From Blattamonas nauphoetae (Eukaryota > Preaxostyla > Oxymonadida): a DNA stretch of 55,822 nt. The position numbers were made by a program, and so were the translations under genes. The stretch spans positions 1 through 55,822 of the forward strand of contig JARBJD010000421.1 in assembly GCA_033064195.1 (NCBI GenBank), written 5' to 3'. This document shows positions 51,903-55,822 of this stretch, in pieces; within the stretch, counting starts at the first letter, position 1; the number at the start of each line of letters is the position of its first letter. The notes beneath the pieces are model-generated. The model had not been told where the DNA came from. It saw nothing but the letters and a program-made list of their open reading frames with translations, and did not search any database.

Positions 51903-52988
51903 TTACTCGCCCTTGGAGGGGCCCTTGAGTCTGCCCGCACCAGTTTCTCTTACCACTGGTCGGGACCCATCTGGGGGCTGCCGCTTCCTTGCACCAGCTT
52001 TGGGCTGAGTCTTCGGTTGTCCACGGCACTTGGGTGGGGGGTCCGTTCGGGGGCTGTCGGGAGCCCATGTGGGGTCATCTTCCTGGGAGAGAGAGTCGTC
52101 ACAAGAAGATGAGAAAGAGGAAGGGGGAGTCGATTTCTTCCTTCGTCCTGTTCGCGGGACTTGCTTCTTGTATCTAGCCCGCTTTGGTCTGGCAAAGTTC
52201 GGAGCTATTGACTTGTCATCTTGTTTTGGATTGGGTAGCTTGCGTTTCGGTCTGAGAGTCCTTGGTGGGAAGTTGCCCTTGGAGGGGCACTTGTGTGAAG
52301 TGACTTCCTCATCAATTGTCAAGTCAACGAAAGTTTTCCTTTTTGAGCCATTTTGGGGCTGGCCAAGGTCGTTGTGGTCGTCGTCGGAATCCAACTCAAT
52401 CAGAACAGCCGCGGGCGGTATTTGAGTTTGGGGTGTTCTGGTGGGCTGTGAGGAGCCCGGAATTGGGTTGAGTGAAATTGAAGGTGGAGGGGTAAAGGAG
52501 ATCGGAAGAGTGTCTGAGCCAAAAGTGATTTGCTCCAGAGAGGGCTCAATGTCAATGTCGATATCAGTGAGGGTCAGCCCAGGAGGGGGCATCTGGCTGA
52601 CTTCGGCATCCTGTGTGGTCGACCCAGGAATGGGCAAGAGACCGACTTCGGCATCACTTGGAGTCAGCCCTGGGGCGGGCTCTTGATCAACATTGACATC
52701 GGTTGGGGGTAACCCGAAGATGATCTCTTGAATGACTTCGGCATCATTGGAAGGGAGTTCAACAATCATCTTCTGACCAACTTCGGCATCTTTTTGAGTC
52801 GACCCTTGGAGGGGCAATTGGGTGGCATCGGGATCCATTGGAGTTGGCCCAAATTGGGGTTGAATGGAAAAATCACAAATGGGTGGATTGTCTTCCGAAA
52901 AAAAGTTCCTCGAATGATATTTCGGGTTTCTCGTCAGTCCTTCGCTCTGACAACTCCCTGTGTGAAAAGTTGGTTGAATCAGGTTCAC
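51903..52988 (-). CDS. LINE tail frame with 15-residue repeats and SUMO-binding-like motifs
   Basis: A 361-codon frame that overlaps the end of the nuclease-domain frame by about 115 bp. It may be a separate second ORF, the natural extension of the first after a frame change, or a programmed overlap. Residues of about 60-150 contain roughly six copies of a 15-residue repeat of the form DAEV-x-Q-x-P-x-P-G-L-T-x-x. Then come VLIELDSDDDHNDL and FVDLTIDEE, both resembling SUMO-interacting motifs, and a Lys/Arg/Pro-rich basic tail that could bind nucleic acid. The stop at 51903 lies just before the element's 3' end. Confidence 0.55.
   Translation of the reverse strand: MNLIQPTFHTGSCQSEGLTRNPKYHSRNFFSEDNPPICDFSIQPQFGPTPMDPDATQLPLQGSTQKDAEVGQKMIVELPSNDAEVIQEIIFGLPPTDVNVDQEPAPGLTPSDAEVGLLPIPGSTTQDAEVSQMPPPGLTLTDIDIDIEPSLEQITFGSDTLPISFTPPPSISLNPIPGSSQPTRTPQTQIPPAAVLIELDSDDDHNDLGQPQNGSKRKTFVDLTIDEEVTSHKCPSKGNFPPRTLRPKRKLPNPKQDDKSIAPNFARPKRARYKKQVPRTGRRKKSTPPSSFSSSCDDSLSQEDDPTWAPDSPRTDPPPKCRGQPKTQPKAGARKRQPPDGSRPVVRETGAGRLKGPSKGE
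52550..52830 (-). repeat. About six degenerate 45-bp coding repeats in the LINE
   Basis: Copies are marked on the plus strand by the shared word GACTTCGGCATC or GACATCGG at 40-50 bp spacing. On the coding strand they give the DAEV...PGLT repeat. Diverged but in frame throughout. Confidence 0.7.
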
Positions 52989-54981
52989 GGCGGGTCCTGG
53001 TCAAAGACATTGGATTTTCGAGATTGGGCCCCGAAATGGGCAAATCACTGTCGGAACGATCAACTTCCATTCCTGCATTAACGAGATCACTGTCCCCGGA
53101 TTGGGCCAATTCGTGATCGGAACTGCCCCTTTCCATGGTCTCGACAATGTGCTCTTCTGGTGACGTGGAGGTCATGATAACCATTGAGCCCTCAGAAGGG
53201 CCAGGAATAGAAGGTTGAGAGGGAGACTCTGAAGATGAAGTTAGAGCCACGAGGGGCGGTTGAGAAACTTTATGTTCAGAGTTGGGTTGTGGAACATAAT
53301 AAAAACGAGGAGTGAAAATGATGGAAGTTGGCCGGGTGAGGGTGGGAGTGTGTTTTTCTACTGATTGGTTATTTGCCGGGAGGTTGAGCGTAAGTTGATG
53401 ATTTGAAGAATTTCGAGATGGCCCTGAGCGGGGCACTTGAGGTGGTCCAGAGGGAGGTGAAGAAGAAGGTGAGGTTGAGGGTGGGCCCTGAGAGGGCGAA
53501 GCAAGATTCGGCCCCAGAGAGGGCAAAGCAAGATTCGGTTGTTGAGAATGAAGATTCACCGCACTGAGTAAATATGTTGTGCTTGGTGAAGGTTGGGTGT
53601 TGAGCCCATTTTGGGCATCTTGTTGAACTGAAAAATTCTGAAGACTCCATGTGAGTTTTTGACAGACACGACGTTCCATGATGCATCTGCTTTGTTCCAG
53701 GACAAGAGAGGTCATTTGGAGGAAGTGGTAGACTTGGGCTGATTTGTGCCCATCTCGGGCCACCTTCTTCATAAAGTCCAAAAACAGTTCCATGTTGTTC
53801 CCAAGCTGACCATTCTCACTGATCCCAATGCCAATCACCTTGTGTTCTTGTCCAAGTTTCTTGTAGTGTTTGAACTTGCCCTCTTCAGCCTGGTTGACAG
53901 CTGTTCGAGGGTCGGGGAGGAGACCCCGGTGGAGGGCATTTGGGATGTCTTGGGCGATTGTCAAGTCGAGCCCAAAGGTGAGGGTGTTCCCAGAGCGGTC
54001 ACCACCCTGGAGGAGGTTAGTGACGAATTTGTGATTGCTCACTTGGGTTGTGATAGTGACTCGGATGTCAGCAATGGCCCCAGCGGGTCTGGGCTTTGTG
54101 CCCAAATTGATCCCATCCATCCAAACTGGCTTTTCCAACTCAGTGACCACATTGGGTATCTGTTGAAGAAGACGGTTCAACCAAAGTTTGATTGTGGTGT
54201 GCCGGGCTGTCCTTGCGGATCCATTGATTTGACAGCAGGAGGCATGGTCGACCCGAAATTGGACTGAACAAAGTGGGCAAGGTACAGAGTAGTTCAAATT
54301 CCTTCCTTGTTTATCCAGCAGTGTTTTCCCCAATTCGTACGATGTGGGTTCTTTGAGCATTCTGTAGTTGAGAGAGTTCAGAATGGTGTCGTTGTCCAAA
54401 ACATGGAATTTGTCCACAGGCATCATGGTGACCCAAAAATGGGCTCGACTAGCACAGATCGTGGCATGTCGATTTTGAGCCCAATCTGGGAGAGGGTCTC
54501 TCCATTGGGTCAATTTGTCCTTTTCCAACAGACGAACCATCTTCCCCTGCCCGCGTCGGGCTTTTTCAAATTGGTCAGGATTCAGCATGCTGATGACTGA
54601 AATGACCATCTGAAGGGGGCTGAATGTTGATGATGGTGGTTCCTGCCCGAGTTGGAATGGAGCCCCAGATGGGTTGGGGTTGGCTTGCCAGAGGAAGGGC
54701 CGTCTTGACGTCATGGCATGGACAAGGGAAGGAATGTTTGAGCCCGCGAATGAGCTGAAGCCAAGTCCACCATCTTCAACGTTGGCATGGATCAGAATTG
54801 AGTTCGACTGTGGGAGATGGAAGAAAGTGAGCAGATGCGTGATGAGAAGATCATCAGCCTGACGAAGGACATGCCCCGAAATGGGCAGAGTTCGAAGAAG
54901 ATGAAGGGGTCGAACGTTGATACACTGTCTCAGAAGGAGTAGATGTGTTTGATGTGACAACAGCCCCAGGAAGGGCAGCAA
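52873..54981 (-). pseudogene. LINE C-terminal region: zinc finger and restriction-like nuclease domain
   Basis: A 702-codon frame. Residues 1-100 finish the RT thumb (LLSHQTHLLLLRQC, DGGLGFSSFAGS). A CCHC finger follows (CPLC...DHASCC, about 235-250). Then comes a PD-(D/E)XK-like core with IADIRVTI (D305), FGLDLTI (D339) and EEGKFKHYKKL (E366, K369), as in LINEs that nick target DNA with a restriction-like enzyme. Downstream are about 280 Ser/Pro/Gln-rich residues. The assignment of the three catalytic positions is by pattern only. Confidence 0.7.
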
Positions 54982-55810
54982 GTCATCTGACTTTTGACTT
55001 TGGCGAAAAACATTTGATCTCGTTCATTTTGGTCCCTTGTGAGAAGTGTCCCCAGAAGGTACATTGAAGTCGTTGGGGTGATTGTTGAACCCATGAGCCC
55101 AAATGGGGCAGTTGAGATTTGCCCCTCCAGAATGGAGACAGCCACAGTCTTGGCTGGGTTGAGTTGAAGCCCATGTTCACTGAGGGAATTGTGAAGACGG
55201 ACCATGGAGGATGTGAGAGTCTGTAGTGAAGAAGCCACAATGACCAAGTCATCCAAATAGCCCCAAACTTGAACAGCCCCATCAGGGGTTTCAGCTTCAG
55301 ACATGCATCTGGTGAGATACAGAGCAAAGAGGGCAGGCGACAACGGGCACTTTGTTGAACACCCCTGGTGTTGTGAATGACGGCTCTCTGACCATGACTG
55401 TCCAACACCAACTTTTCCTTTGAAAATGCTTGTGTCAGAAATTGGACCAGCTGGGGGTCATGGTGATCCAATTGCACAATTTTGTCAATGAGAAGTTGTC
55501 TTCGGACACACTGGTACGCATTGGACATGTCGAGGGCAGCAACGACCAAATTGGTTTTCTGAGCAATAGCCCCATCCAGGGCATCTCCAACTGCGAAAAC
55601 GATCTCTTCAATTCCATTGGGATGACCCACCCCTCGTTGTCTGGGGTGAATCCGATCGAGAAACCATTGACGGTTGCGTTGGAGAAGGACACGGGCCATG
55701 AGCTTTTTCAGAGAATGTTGGACCGAAATGGGCCGAACACCACCTTTGGCCTTTGGAATGCCCACCATCCTGACCAAACACTTCATGCCGTGGGCACAAA
55801 GCCTTTTCAA
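54930..55810 (-). pseudogene. LINE reverse transcriptase domain
   Basis: RT motifs in order: KAKGGVRPISVQHSLKKLMA (fingers), VAALDMSNAYQCV (motif A, catalytic Asp), TRGVQQ followed after a one-base change by CPLSPALFALYLT (motif B), and GYLDDLVIVAS (motif C, the DD pair), then LNPAKTVAVSI and MYLLGTLLT. This spacing is that of non-LTR elements. A second frame change, near 55000, leads into the next frame. The domain begins before the window edge. Confidence 0.85.
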
Positions 55811-55822
55811 GACATTCCGAAA

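Larger units (their letters stand above)
51909..55582. repeat. Dispersed GCCC-N5/6-GGGC mini-palindromes across the LINE
   Basis: Sixteen perfect copies: start positions 51909, 52275, 52577, 52667, 53028, 53188, 53421, 53485, 53511, 53604, 53748, 54549, 54873, 54963, 55097 and 55569. Spacers are 5 or 6 nt and differ in sequence. About ten more have one mismatch in the arms (for example 52622, 52802, 52847, 53094, 54431 and 54479). Each could form a 4-bp GC stem with a small loop in RNA or single-stranded DNA. They fall in coding sequence. Confidence 0.85.
51870..55822 (-). mobile_element. Non-LTR retrotransposon (LINE) with endonuclease-like C-terminal domain, runs off the window
   Basis: On the minus strand, from the right edge leftwards: reverse transcriptase (55810-54930), a thumb and connector, a CCHC zinc finger and a restriction-like nuclease-type domain (54981-52873), then a Ser/Pro-rich tail frame (52988-51903). 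The short AT-rich 3' end reaches about 51870, next to the cut end of the kinase gene, so insertion into that gene's 3' part is likely. The 5' end lies outside the window. At least two single-base frame changes within the RT part (near 55345 and 55000) and one between the last two frames mean this copy is not functional unless they are sequencing errors. Confidence 0.85.

Noticed and set aside
51870-55822. The LINE as an LTR or virus-like element
   Set aside because: There are no long terminal repeats, protease or integrase. The RT motif spacing, CCHC finger and restriction-like nuclease domain are those of non-LTR elements.
1-55822. tRNA, rRNA or other structured RNA genes
   Set aside because: I saw no convincing tRNA A/B box pair with a foldable cloverleaf and no rRNA-like segment. 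A dedicated scan was not possible.

Overview
This is a stretch of a protist nuclear genome. Housekeeping genes of plainly eukaryotic type (NOC4, COMMD10, a TTLL tubulin ligase, a CHK2-like FHA kinase, a PPP phosphatase) sit close together and are interrupted by very short GT-AG introns (29-87 nt in the 21 I could place). TAA, TAG and TGA all end recognisable genes, so the code is standard. The gene mix also includes large families of right-handed beta-helix surface proteins, some with kinase-like tails, armadillo-like proteins and kinases with a SPRY-like tail. This resembles oxymonads such as Blattamonas. The lineage is an inference from recall, not from a search.

Layout. 1-5.7 kb is gene-poor: a pyrimidine-rich tract, a 70-bp triple repeat and scattered coding remnants. 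5.7-12.7 kb is a mobile-element graveyard: a TA-flanked mariner-type MITE, a fossil PrimPol/SF3-helicase replicon with iteron-like repeats in front and a CCACCAAT-type array behind, a mariner transposase relict, and a 1.96-kb hAT-like element with an 8-bp target duplication that has swallowed a piece of a host surface gene. 13-16 kb is a surface gene thrown out of frame by a 25-bp tandem repeat. 17.0-20.2 kb is bounded by inverted termini like those of the MITE and again holds surface-gene debris. 20.3-24.2 kb carries a CMGC-type kinase, a surface pseudogene and an armadillo-like gene on the minus strand. 24.3-45 kb is the healthy part: a surface protein on a charged helical stalk, COMMD10, NOC4, TTLL, CHK2-like kinase, PPP phosphatase, and a 1,962-residue receptor with a degenerate kinase domain. 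45-49 kb is mostly non-coding with one surface pseudogene. From 49 kb to the end there is a second copy of the MITE, a kinase/SPRY-like gene, and a minus-strand LINE that runs off the window.

How it fits together. The intact core genes serve ribosome assembly (NOC4), membrane recycling (COMMD10), microtubule modification (TTLL) and signalling (kinases, phosphatase). The surface genes look like a fast-changing accessory set. They are fragmented, carried inside at least one and probably two kinds of DNA transposon, and in one case able to switch frame through a repeat whose unit is not a multiple of three. The strongest unexplained signal is in the LINE: 16 perfect GCCC-N5/6-GGGC mini-palindromes in 3.7 kb, where about 0.1 would be expected by chance, placed in both possible codon phases.
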